24,959 bases of DNA from Blastocladiella britannica (lineage: Eukaryota; Blastocladiomycota; Blastocladiomycetes; Blastocladiales; Blastocladiaceae), in the NCBI GenBank assembly GCA_025349905.2, contig MU624770.1:1-24959 (forward strand), read 5' to 3'. Positions 9,688-18,027 of the stretch are shown here, piece after piece. The notes under the pieces are model-generated. The model did not search any database. It was not told where the DNA came from and saw nothing but the letters and a program-made list of their open reading frames with translations. The position numbers were made by a program, and so were the translations under genes. The stretch's first letter is position 1; the number at the start of each line of letters is the position of its first letter.

Positions 9688-11553
9688 ATGTCTTCTACGC
9701 TTGCAGCTACCCCGGATCCAAGCGTAAAACGAAAGATGTCTGTTCCCACTGCGTCTTTCCTGCTTAACAAGATCAGGCGTATCTCAGCCACCTCCTCGGC
9801 CGCCTCGATCACATCGCATGAATCAGTGTTAAAACGTCCCAAGTGTTCCTGCTCATTTGCCACCCTCTTGATTACAGTGACCGTCGCTCTTGCTGCGCTG
9901 GTGGCCCCGTTGGCGTGGTACCACATTTTTGATTTTTGATAATTTATTCAAATTTCATTCCTTCAATTGTTCAACTGCGATCCTCGTTCACCCAATTAAT
10001 ACTGAAATCCAATCACAATTAGGTACTTCACCAACACGGCGGGAACCAATGTCGTCATGTTATTTGCAGGACAATTGCAGTCACTGGTGCTCGAGCACTC
10101 GGTGGGGGGGATCGTGACGCACCTCGACATGGCCGAGCGGCTCTCGGGGTTACAGCAGTTGGATTGGAAATATGGCACTTTTGTCATGTCCAACAAGCAA
10201 GGAGCGATGCGGCAGCTGCTTCCGCGGCTCTTGAACAACTACGATCTGGTGGTGTCCCAGGGATTTACCACCGTTAATGGAGAGCTTTGGGGATACTACT
10301 CGGTACGTAATCCAAAGATGTGTGTATTTGACATGTGCTCATCTGTTTGTGGGTGAAATAGTCGTTGACGGATAACAATAATGCAAGCACGCGGTACTTT
10401 TCGAGATGGGAGCAGTATGGCAGCCTGTACACCCAGTATTTGGTGCGAGTGATCTTCCCATTTTTTTTTTTTTTTCGTTGACATCAAACTGACAACAATT
10501 GAAAAAAAGATTGACACAAACGACAATATCCTGGGCACCCTCGACTCATCGACCACCGCCAACAACTCGCAGAGCGCGTGGGTGACGATCGTCGACAAGA
10601 CCAACCCGAAAGATATCGCGTGGGTGCCCGTTTACGTGTGGTCCAATGTCGCGTGGATTACCAACAGCCGGCCCATTTACGATGTGATGGGAACCTACAT
10701 TGGCGTGGCATTCACCGACCTCGAGCTCTCGTTCCTCAACCACCTGCTGTACACGCGCACCAAGGTGGTCTCTCGTCCAACCGTCATGTATGCATTCGAG
10801 GCCCAGACCGAGTACATTGTCGGGACGTCGTCGTTGACGCTGGACATCTTTTCGCGCGACTCTACGGGCCAAGCGCAGTTGCCGTACACGATGAAGGAGC
10901 TAGCGACCGCCACTGGCGGCGCCACCAAGCCCGACCCGATCATTGCCGCCCTGTACAAGAGCCTGAATGAACGTAAATTGTCGCTGGCGCAAGTGACCAA
11001 CAGCTCGCTGATGCTGACAGCCACCAACGGCTCGGTGTGGATGGTGACGCTGGCCACGCTCCAGTGGCACTCGGTGCAGTGGGTGATGGTGCAGGCCATG
11101 GACCAGCAAGAGGTGATGCGCGACATCAACAATGGCACCGTGTTGACGGTGGCGGTGGTTCTGGGCCTAACGGTGGCGTGCGCGGCGCTGTGCGGCGTGT
11201 TCTCGGTCACCTTCACGCACTCGCTCCGCCGCGTGACGGAACAGCTGCAGACCATTGCCAGCTTGGGATTCGAGTCGGTGGACATGGCGGGGCATCCGGT
11301 CGGCCGCCCGAGCTTGGTGCGCGAATCGCTTCACATTCAGCAGGCGTTCATGGCCATGGTGCGCGCGTTCGGGAAGGCGTCTAATGATCACAACGCTCTG
11401 CGCTCCATGGCCATTACGACGGTCAGCCCGCAGTCGAGCAGCAGCAGCAGTGCAGGGAAAGCCAAGAAATCCTCGGCTGGCGTGCACACGGTGATCAAGT
11501 CGTCGGCCGCCCTCGGATCCGTCTCTGCGACCGGTCTGGCCGTGCCCAAGTAA
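9688..11553 (+). CDS. Two-TM membrane sensor with Cache-like extracellular domain and no output domain
   Basis: Exons are 9688-9917, 10023-10302, 10362-10442 and 10510-11553, giving 544 residues. A basic N-terminal cytosolic tail (1-56) is followed by TM1 (about 57-79), an extracellular region of about 325 residues, TM2 (about 407-431) and a cytosolic tail of about 113. The extracellular part has the look of a double-Cache sensor: aromatic strands, WVPVYVW, RPIYDVMGTYIGVAFTDLEL, and a membrane-proximal repeat of the fold. After TM2 a HAMP-like helix follows (SLRRVTEQLQTI, ESLHIQQAFMAMVRAF), the linker that in related receptors leads to a cyclase, kinase or other output. Here the protein ends in a Ser/Lys-rich tail. 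AATAAA follows at 11611-11616. No specific family name is assigned; the ligand is unknown. Confidence 0.8.
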
Positions 11554-11666
11554 TAAACCAAAACCATTTCGACTTTTGTTGTCCTTTGTCATTTCCTTTA
11601 GTGCAGTACCAATAAATACGTAGTATCATAAACTTTTGAAAAAAAAAAGGTTTTGATTTTGAACGG
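11554..11666. other. 113-bp convergent 3' region, sensor and PTP
   Basis: This holds the sensor poly(A) signal AATAAA at 11611-11616 and an A run at about 11638-11648 that reads as poly-T after the phosphatase stop. No gene is present. Confidence 0.6.
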
Positions 11667-13042
11667 TCACAAGTAACCCATGAGCCACATGTAACGCGCG
11701 ACCGCACGGTAAACGAGCTCAAACTGGGCCTGATCAGCGCGTGTGTTGCGTGTGTTAGTGGCTCGGTGGCCAAGGCCATATAAAGAAAAAGCAAATACGT
11801 ACCAGCGATTGCACCATCTGTACTCGCTGGGTCTTGAGGTCGGCCACCACCTGAGCCACCAAGTCGGGTCCGTGATCAAAGTGTGCGGATCGGATCCCGG
11901 ACTCGAGGTATCGCGTAATGCAGTCCACGGCAATAAATGTCCCAGTGCGACCGCATCCGGCCCTGCATCATTATTTATTTTTTCCGTGAGGTGACGTGAA
12001 GCAAACGAGAAAGGGGAAAAAATACGCACGAGCAATGCACAACCATCGGACTCCGAATTGAGGGATTGATGAACCTCGCAAGCTCCACCATCGACAGCAG
12101 CGCGTCCGCGTCGATCGCCTGGTGGTCGGGCCATTCGGCGCTATCCATGATCCACACGTCGCGGTCCGGCGGCGCCGCCGCCCCACTTCCCGGATCAGGT
12201 ACACCCCGCAGCACAAATTTGTGCAATGTCAAGTTGTGGATCTGGGTGATGGCTCGCGGGGTGTGCTCGGGTCGGAACCGGTATCGTGCTCCCAGTTCCA
12301 CGTGGCGGCGGTACGCGGCCAACAGTTCCCCCGGTCGAGCAATCGTTTCGGTGGCGACGTGCGCAATCGAGATCGATGATCCGTCGTCGTAGGGTACCGA
12401 GAATTGGTCGTTGGGCAGGTAGTAAGGGTCGTATTTCACGCGGCCGCCCTCTTTTTGCTTCGTGAGGCAAACGATCAGCGGGGATCCGTGCTGATGGACC
12501 ATGCGCCAGAACGCGCCAATGGTATGTGGAAGCGGGCCTTGGGTCGCAATATGGGCACGGTCCCGCGTTGTGCCCGACGTCTACTACACATTGGTTCATA
12601 TCATATGGATTTAGCCAAGTTACCCAAGAAAGCGTACCAGAGGGAACTCGATCCAGGAGGCGTTAATGTATGGGGTCTGCGCAGATCCTGCAATTGGGAC
12701 GCAATTGCGGTCGACTGGTCTCGCTCCAAGTACGGTAAGTGCGTGTGTCCAGAAAAAAATGAACTTAAAATACGAACAGGGAAAGATGTTGGAGTAGCGA
12801 TTTTGCGGGACATTGTCGGGGGTCTGTGAGGCAAGTGCACAGTACGGCGACCGCGGATCGGCGGCCGAGGAGTAGGCCACGTCGTCGGTTGCGGCCACGA
12901 CCTGCTGAAAGAGGTCCTTCGGGGTCGGGAAGCCGGTGGGGGTGCTCGGTGAGGCACCGTCTCCTCCTGCCGCCTGGCGTGCAATGTGCTCGAGCTGTGC
13001 GCGTGCGCCGGGGACCAGCTTCTTGGGTGAAGGGGTGGCCAT
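11667..13042 (-). CDS. Classical protein tyrosine phosphatase
   Basis: Exons on the minus strand are 13042-12778, 12723-12638, 12580-12030, 11962-11803 and 11729-11667, giving 374 residues. Motifs of non-receptor PTPs occur in order: NRYSNIFP, YINASWIEFP, HIATQGPLPHTIGAFWRMV, CLTKQKEGGR, the WPD loop (EWPDH), the signature HCSAGCGRTGTF with catalytic C300 and R306, and a Q-loop-like segment (QMVQSLAQFELVYR). It should remove phosphate from phosphotyrosine, in fungi often on MAP kinases (yeast Ptp1-3, fission yeast Pyp). The second exon is only 86 nt and its acceptor is partly chosen by frame, so residues between NIFP and YINAS are less certain. The N-terminal 60 residues look disordered. The start is the ATG within GGCCAT on the plus strand, divergent from PRE4. 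Confidence 0.92.
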
Positions 13043-13177
13043 AATCACTTTTCCTCAAGAAAAACACTCTTTCCAAAAAGCTTTACGACCAATCCCCTCT
13101 CGACTGGCCGTACCAACCAACCGACCGACCAACCGACCGACCAACTCGCCCTTAAACAAAAGAAAAAAGAAAGCAGA
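13043..13177. promoter_or_regulatory. 135-bp bidirectional promoter between PTP and PRE4
   Basis: This divergent region serves both the phosphatase and the proteasome gene. It contains a CCAAT box at 13089-13093 and a tetranucleotide tandem repeat just after it. The Rpn4/PACE element (GGTGGCAAA) that drives proteasome genes in ascomycete yeasts is not seen on either strand here. Confidence 0.55.
13112..13143 (+). repeat. Tetranucleotide tandem repeat ACCA/ACCG, eight units
   Basis: Eight head-to-tail 4-bp units read A,A,G,G,A,G,G,A at their fourth base, so the array alternates ACCA and ACCG. It lies about 35 bp before the PRE4 start. Confidence 0.85.
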
Positions 13178-14180
13178 ATGGACTACTTTCCGCAACGCTG
13201 GGGACAACCTCTGGCCGCTGGTGCCGCCGATCACGACAACTGGCTGCTTGGCCCCGCCACGGCGCCTGGCCCCGCCCACGCCGCGTCCGGCAATGTCGGC
13301 GTGACCCCTGAGCACGCCCTTGGTGCCATTTCGCACACCTCGTACGTCCTCTCTCACATTGCGCTCGATCAATTGAAATGAAGCGTGGTCTGGTCGACTC
13401 GAAGTCTGTAAAATTTTGATCAACGATTACATGACATTATTTGACAGGAGCCCGATCGTGACCGGTACCTCGGTCGTGGCACTTAAGTACAAGGACGGCA
13501 TCATGATGGCCACCGACTGCCTTGGTGCGTTACTTTATTTTTTTCATAATCAAAGCTTGGACTAACTGACAAAATTGTTAAAAGCCTCGTACGGATCGCT
13601 CGCACGCTTCCGCGACGTGGAGCGCATGGTCCCCGTCGGCGAGCACACGATCGTGGGTGCCTCGGGCGAGCTCTCGGACTTTGACTACCTCAAGGAGCAG
13701 CTTGAGTCGCTCATGATTGACGAGTATGAGTCGCAAGACGGCCACACGCTGGGCCCGCGCAACGTGTACGAGTACCTGCACCGGGTCATGTACGCGCGCC
13801 GGTCCAAGATGAACTTTTTGTGGAACACGCTGGTGGTGGGCGGCATCAAGAACGGCGACCGGTTCCTGGGTTGCGTCGACATGAAGGGCGTGACCTACTC
13901 GTCGTCCACCATTGCCACCGGCTACGGCGCGTACCTGGCCCAGCCGATCCTGCGCAAGGCGGTCGAGGGCCGCGAGGATACCCTGGACGAGGCGAGTGCC
14001 CGCCGGATCTTGGACCAGGTCATGAAGGTGCTGTTCTACCGCGACGCCCGCTCGCTCAACAAGATCCAGGTGACGACCGTCAATGCGTCCGGTGTCACCA
14101 TCTCGGCGCCGTACTCGCTGCCGACCGAGTGGGCCTTTGCCGAGAACATTCGCGGCTACGGTGCCACCCCTGCTCAGTGA
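13178..14180 (+). CDS. PRE4: Proteasome 20S core subunit beta7 (Pre4/PSMB4)
   Basis: Exons are 13178-13341, 13448-13524 and 13585-14180, giving 278 residues. After a Pro/Ala/Gly-rich N-terminal extension of about 55 residues, the fold begins at SPIVTGTSVVALKY. Family text follows: MMATDCLASYGSLARFRDVERM, VYEYLHRVMYARRSKMNFLWNT, GVTYSSSTIATGYGAYLAQP and YRDARSLNKIQV. This matches yeast Pre4 (beta7), a non-catalytic beta subunit whose C-terminal tail clamps the two half-proteasomes together. The N-terminal extension is a plausible propeptide removed during assembly. Intron 1 (106 nt) is the longest found in the window. The gene is divergent from the phosphatase. Confidence 0.95.
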
Positions 14181-14328
14181 TCTTTGGTTCATCTCAATGG
14201 AAATGTGGTTTTAAAAAAAGGATCTCTTATATTACACCACAGCGGCAAAGGCGACACGCCGCCCCTTTTAAAAACTTGGTGAGGGGATCGTTCACTCCGA
14301 AGAAGGAAAAAATGGGATGAAATCAAAC
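14181..14328. other. 148-bp convergent 3' region, PRE4 and USP
   Basis: Spacer between two convergent stops. It contains several A-rich runs, for example near 14211-14218 and 14300-14312. No gene or clear regulatory motif is seen. Confidence 0.5.
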
Positions 14329-15087
14329 TCAAGCATTCAGCCCGTGCACGCCCTCGGTCATGGGTGCGGGCTCGGTGATGGCCGCGGCCGCGTCGCGCTT
14401 GATCTGAGCCAGGTCCGGCTGCGCAATCTCGGCGGCTGGGGTCGACGGTGCCGACTCCATGTCGACGGGCAGCTGCGACGTCTCCGGGTTGGTGAGCACC
14501 GTCGCAGGCTCCGAGCCCCGGTTGTCGGTCATCAGGTCCGAGTCGGCGGGCGGGCGAATCACCAGCACCGGGCAAGAGCAGTGGTTGACAATGTAGTTGG
14601 AGACCGATCCGAGGAACGCCCGCTGAAGGGTTCCGAGCCCACGGGAACCGCACACCACCACGGTGGCCGACAGCTCCTGGGCCTTGCGCACCACGTCCGA
14701 CCGGGTGTCGCCGCGGATCGAGATGGCGCGCACCGCGAACCCTTGCTGCTTGAGCTTGTAGCCGTAGTGCTGGAGCAGTCGGTGGGAGCTTCATATTTTT
14801 TTTGGAAATGAAGGATCAGTCAATAAGGTGTCTTGGTTCCCATTTGAAATCAGTAAAGCGTACCTGGCACGGTTCTCCTCCTCAACATCACGGACAAGGT
14901 GGCCCATGTCCTCGTAGAACGAGCCGTGGCCAACAGCAATCGGGCGCACGTGAACCAGCACCACCAAGTCGGTGGTGGGGTTGAGCAGGTTGTGCTTGGC
15001 CCAGTCGAACGCGAAGGCGCTGTGCTGCGATCCGTCCAGGGCAACAAGCACGGTCCGGCTGGCGTTGGCAGTGGTGTTGTTGAGCAT
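14329..15087 (-). CDS. Universal stress protein (UspA fold)
   Basis: Exons on the minus strand are 15087-14864 and 14788-14329, giving 227 residues. The UspA fold covers about residues 10-155: RTVLVALDGSQHSAFAFDWA at the first strand, DLVVLVHVRPIAVG, the LLQHYGYKLKQQG helix, DVVRKAQELSATVVVCGSRG, and the ATP-binding signature GSRGLG followed by GSVSNYIVNHCSCPVLVIRP. The G-2x-G-9x-G-S pattern indicates an ATP-binding USP. The last 70 residues or so are a low-complexity Pro/Ala/Glu-rich tail of unknown role. The family is linked to stress survival; the cell role in fungi is poorly defined. A TATA box lies 83 nt upstream. It is divergent from acyl-CoA oxidase. Confidence 0.93.
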
Positions 15088-15169
15088 TTTTTGTTGTGTG
15101 AATTTGGTTTGTTTTCTTTTGGTGGGGTTACTTGGCTGCAGGTGAGGGACAGAGTGGGGGCGGTGGGTC

Positions 15170-15175
15170 TTTATA
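15170..15175 (-). promoter_or_regulatory. TATA box of the universal stress protein gene
   Basis: TATAAA on the minus strand, 83 nt before the USP start codon, inside a GC-rich near-palindrome (GGGTATAAAGACCC). Spacing suits a core promoter. Confidence 0.55.
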
Positions 15176-15419
15176 CCCAAAGCGCGCAGAAGGTCAAGAA
15201 AGTCTGTGCGAAAATGGCTTCCCAATTCAAGTTGTGACGCATCCCTCTCGTCGATGACTTGTTTCTTTAACTCTATTCGATATCCAGTGGGAATCAACCA
15301 AAGTATTAGCCTGGAAACACCAATGTGAATACATGATGTCACTCACAATGAACCGACTCTACCCGGCCCGAGAATCACGATGCGCACAAGAGAAAGTTTT
15401 CGCACTTGAAAGCGAGCAG

Positions 15420-15425
15420 CCGAGG
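15420..15425 (+). promoter_or_regulatory. CCGAGG hexamer (FarA/FarB-like fatty-acid response core)
   Basis: CCGAGG, the complement of CCTCGG, lies 91 bp before the acyl-CoA oxidase start. In ascomycetes this core is bound by FarA/FarB (Ctf1) regulators of fatty-acid catabolism. A six-base match can occur by chance. Confidence 0.3.
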
Positions 15426-15461
15426 ATTCTTCAAAACCCGGCGCTCGTACCTTCTCTCTGG

Positions 15462-15478
15462 TTGACCTTGACCTTGAC
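15462..15478 (+). repeat. TTGACC tandem repeat upstream of acyl-CoA oxidase
   Basis: Two perfect TTGACC units and a third TTGAC lie head to tail, 38 bp before the start codon. On the minus strand this reads as repeated AAGGTCA half-sites. It may be a regulatory site or a simple repeat. Confidence 0.5.
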
Positions 15479-15515
15479 TGCAAAACAAGCCAGCTTAAAA
15501 AACAATAACAATAAG

Positions 15516-17810
15516 ATGACTTCAAACCCAACCCCCGCCACCAAGGCCGCGGCCGCGTTCACCATCCCGCCGGCGCCGCCCGGGTCCACCCGCGCCCAGA
15601 CGGTGCGCGACCTGGCCACCGCTCGCTCGCTGGTGTCGTTCCCGGTCGAGAAAATGGCGGCGCTGATCCACGGGTCCACCGACACCATCAAGCGCAAGAA
15701 GGAGCTGGTGTCGCTGATTGAGTCGGACCCGGTGTTCTCCAAGGCCGACCGGTTCCAAGGGTCGCGCGAGGATCGGCTCATTCGCGCCCTGCAAATGTCC
15801 AAGCGCCTGATTGAGGTGCGCGACGCCAACAAGCTGTCCGACGCCGACATGTGGATGGTGCGCGGTATCGTGGACGAGACAGTGCCCATCACGCTGCACG
15901 AGGGCATGTTCTTGCCGGTGCTGCGCACCCAGTGCTCGCCCGAGCAGGCGAAGTACTGGCTGCCGCTGGCCGAGCAGTACAAGATCATTGGTACCTTATA
16001 CCATTTTTTCACTTGATTTTTCATGTACAACTGACCACAAAGGGTAATAGGCTCCTACGCCCAGACCGAGCTCGCGCACGGATCCAACCTGTCTGGCCTC
16101 GAGACCACGGCCACCTACATTCCCGAGACGGACGAGTTTGAGATCCACTCGCCCGACATTACCGCCTGCAAGTGGTGGATCGGCTCGCTGGGCATCATGT
16201 ACGGTCCACTCATCGTTTTCTGTACTGCACATTTTCAAAACTGACTTCATCAATATAAAGGTCCACCCACACGCTCGTCCAGGCTCAAATGATCCTCCAT
16301 GGCAAGAACTACGGACCCCACCTGTTCATTGTCCCCGTCCGTTCCCTCGAGGACCACAAGCCGCTGCCCCGCGTGCGCGTGTTTGACATTGGCTCCAAGA
16401 TGGGGTACATACTCTTCATCTTTCCATCAACCAACAAAAAAAACTGACAAAACGGCAAAAAGATTCAACCTGATCGACAATGGCGGCGTCATGTTTGACC
16501 ACCACCGCATCCCCCGCGGCAACATGCTCATGCGGTTTGCGCAGGTCGACAACAAAGGTCGGTACACCAAGCCCCCGCACGCCAAGCTGGCGTTCAGCGG
16601 CATGGTCTTTGTCCGCACGAACCTGGTGCGCATGGCCAGCGGCGCGCTCGCCAAGGCGGCCACGATTGCGGTGCGGTATGCGGCGGTCCGGCGCCAGTTC
16701 ACGGTGGTCAACGCCGCCAAGCAGCAGTCTGGCATGTCGAGCTCGGAGGAGACGCCCGTGATCATGTACAACATGGTGCAGCGCCGCATGTTCCCGCGCA
16801 TTGCCGAGGCGTACGCGATCCTGTTTGCGTCGCTGGAGATTGAGGCGCTGCACGACGATATGATCAAGCGGCTCGAGTCGTTTGACGTGTCGACGCTGCC
16901 CGTGGTGCACGCCAACTCGTCGGCCCTCAAGTCGTACTGTACTGGTGTGGCCCTGGACGGTATCGAGGAGCTGCGTCGCGCGTGCGGCGGGCACGGGTTC
17001 ATGATGTCGTCGGGCCTGCCGTACCTCATGGCCAACTACAGCCCCAACGTCACGTACGAGGGCGAGAACTGGCTGCTGACCCAGCAGACGGCGCGGTACC
17101 TGCTCAAGCAGCTGCACAAGCACCAGACGCAGTCCGAGCCCCTGCACCCGATGGTGGCGTACCTGGAGCTGGTGTCGGGCGGCGGGTTCAAGGGCGCGTG
17201 CACCAAGGTGGCCAATGTGACCGACTTCTTCAACCCGGCGGTGCAGCACGCGGCGTTTGCGCACCGCGCGGCGCGGCTGACGGCAGAACTGGCGCACCAG
17301 ATTTCGGCCGACGGCGTGCCATTTGCCGACCTGCAGGTGGAGTGCGGCCGCGTCTCGGTCGCGCACTCGCAGTACCTGCTGGTGACGGCGTTCCAGAACT
17401 CGGTGCAGAAGCTGCTCAAGTCGCACGCCAACGTGACGCTGTACCCGGCCCTCAAGCTCGTCTGCGACGTGTTTGTGCTCAACGAGCTGCTCAAGGACTT
17501 GGGTGACTTTACCGAGGACGGGTACTTCTCGCAGCAGCAGGTCAAGCTCCTGCGCGCCGCCCACAAGACCGCGCTCGGAGATATGCTCAAGGACGCGGTG
17601 GGCCTCGTCGAGGCCTTTGGGTACTCGGACTATGAGCTCGACTCGACGCTGGGCCGCAGCGACGGCCGCGTGTATGAGGCGCTGCTGCAGAAGGCGCTCG
17701 ACGACCCCGTCAACCGCGGCATGGGCGGTAAGGGCATTGCCAAGGGCTACGACGAGTACATTCGCCCGCTGATCAAGGGCGACCGCCACGGCTCCAAGGC
17801 CAAGTTGTGA
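15516..17810 (+). CDS. Peroxisomal acyl-CoA oxidase
   Basis: Exons are 15516-15990, 16051-16198, 16261-16404 and 16463-17810, giving 704 residues, the usual length. The enzyme performs the first step of peroxisomal beta-oxidation, turning acyl-CoA into trans-2-enoyl-CoA with FAD and releasing hydrogen peroxide. Visible motifs: [14 protein letters not shown] (FAD and substrate region), CKWWIGSLG with [37 protein letters not shown], and [18 protein letters not shown], where E455 is the expected catalytic glutamate. The C-terminus SKAKL ends in AKL, a type-1 peroxisomal targeting signal. The start at 15516 is chosen because upstream in-frame codons to 15333 have no family similarity. All three introns fall in the first 45 percent of the gene. 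Confidence 0.95.
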
Positions 17811-18027
17811 TTGCTTTTATACTTTGATCTTTCATTTCATTGCGTGGCCCTCTTGCGTTTATGGGGGCCGTACGAAAAATACATACTGTTCAAATTGGAT
17901 GTTGAAAAATCCCTGTCTATTATGCTCGCACGATTTCCCAAAAATTCAACGATATATTGGAGCAGATCAGCGCTTTCCCCAAAATACAGGGAAATTATAC
18001 ATATACAGATATATATCGTATTAAACC
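17811..18027. promoter_or_regulatory. 217-bp tandem intergenic region before the Hal4-like kinase
   Basis: AT-rich segment holding the 3' end of acyl-CoA oxidase and the promoter of the next gene. An AT-rich block with several ATATA motifs lies at 17997-18022, immediately before the kinase start; as it is so close it may be leader rather than a TATA box. No gene is seen. Confidence 0.5.

Larger units (their letters stand above)
15088..15515. promoter_or_regulatory. 428-bp divergent promoter region between USP and acyl-CoA oxidase
   Basis: This region carries three items listed separately: a TATA box for the USP gene, a CCGAGG hexamer, and a TTGACC tandem repeat upstream of acyl-CoA oxidase. 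Nothing else is recognised. The frame of acyl-CoA oxidase stays open upstream to an ATG at 15333, so a 61-residue N-terminal extension is formally possible but lacks any family similarity. Confidence 0.55.

Noticed and set aside
12733..12740. GGTAAGTG, a perfect canonical donor on the plus strand
   Set aside because: It lies antisense within a PTP intron; no plus-strand exon with coding character precedes it.
15333..15515. 61-residue upstream extension of acyl-CoA oxidase
   Set aside because: The frame is open from an ATG at 15333, but this part contains repeat and promoter-like sequence and no family similarity, and acyl-CoA oxidases of about 700 residues start near 15516.
16416..17789. 457-codon open frame on the minus strand, opposite acyl-CoA oxidase
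   Set aside because: It mirrors the GC-rich third positions of the sense gene. Its translation is rich in Arg, His, Val and Leu without family motifs, whereas the sense strand is a clear enzyme.
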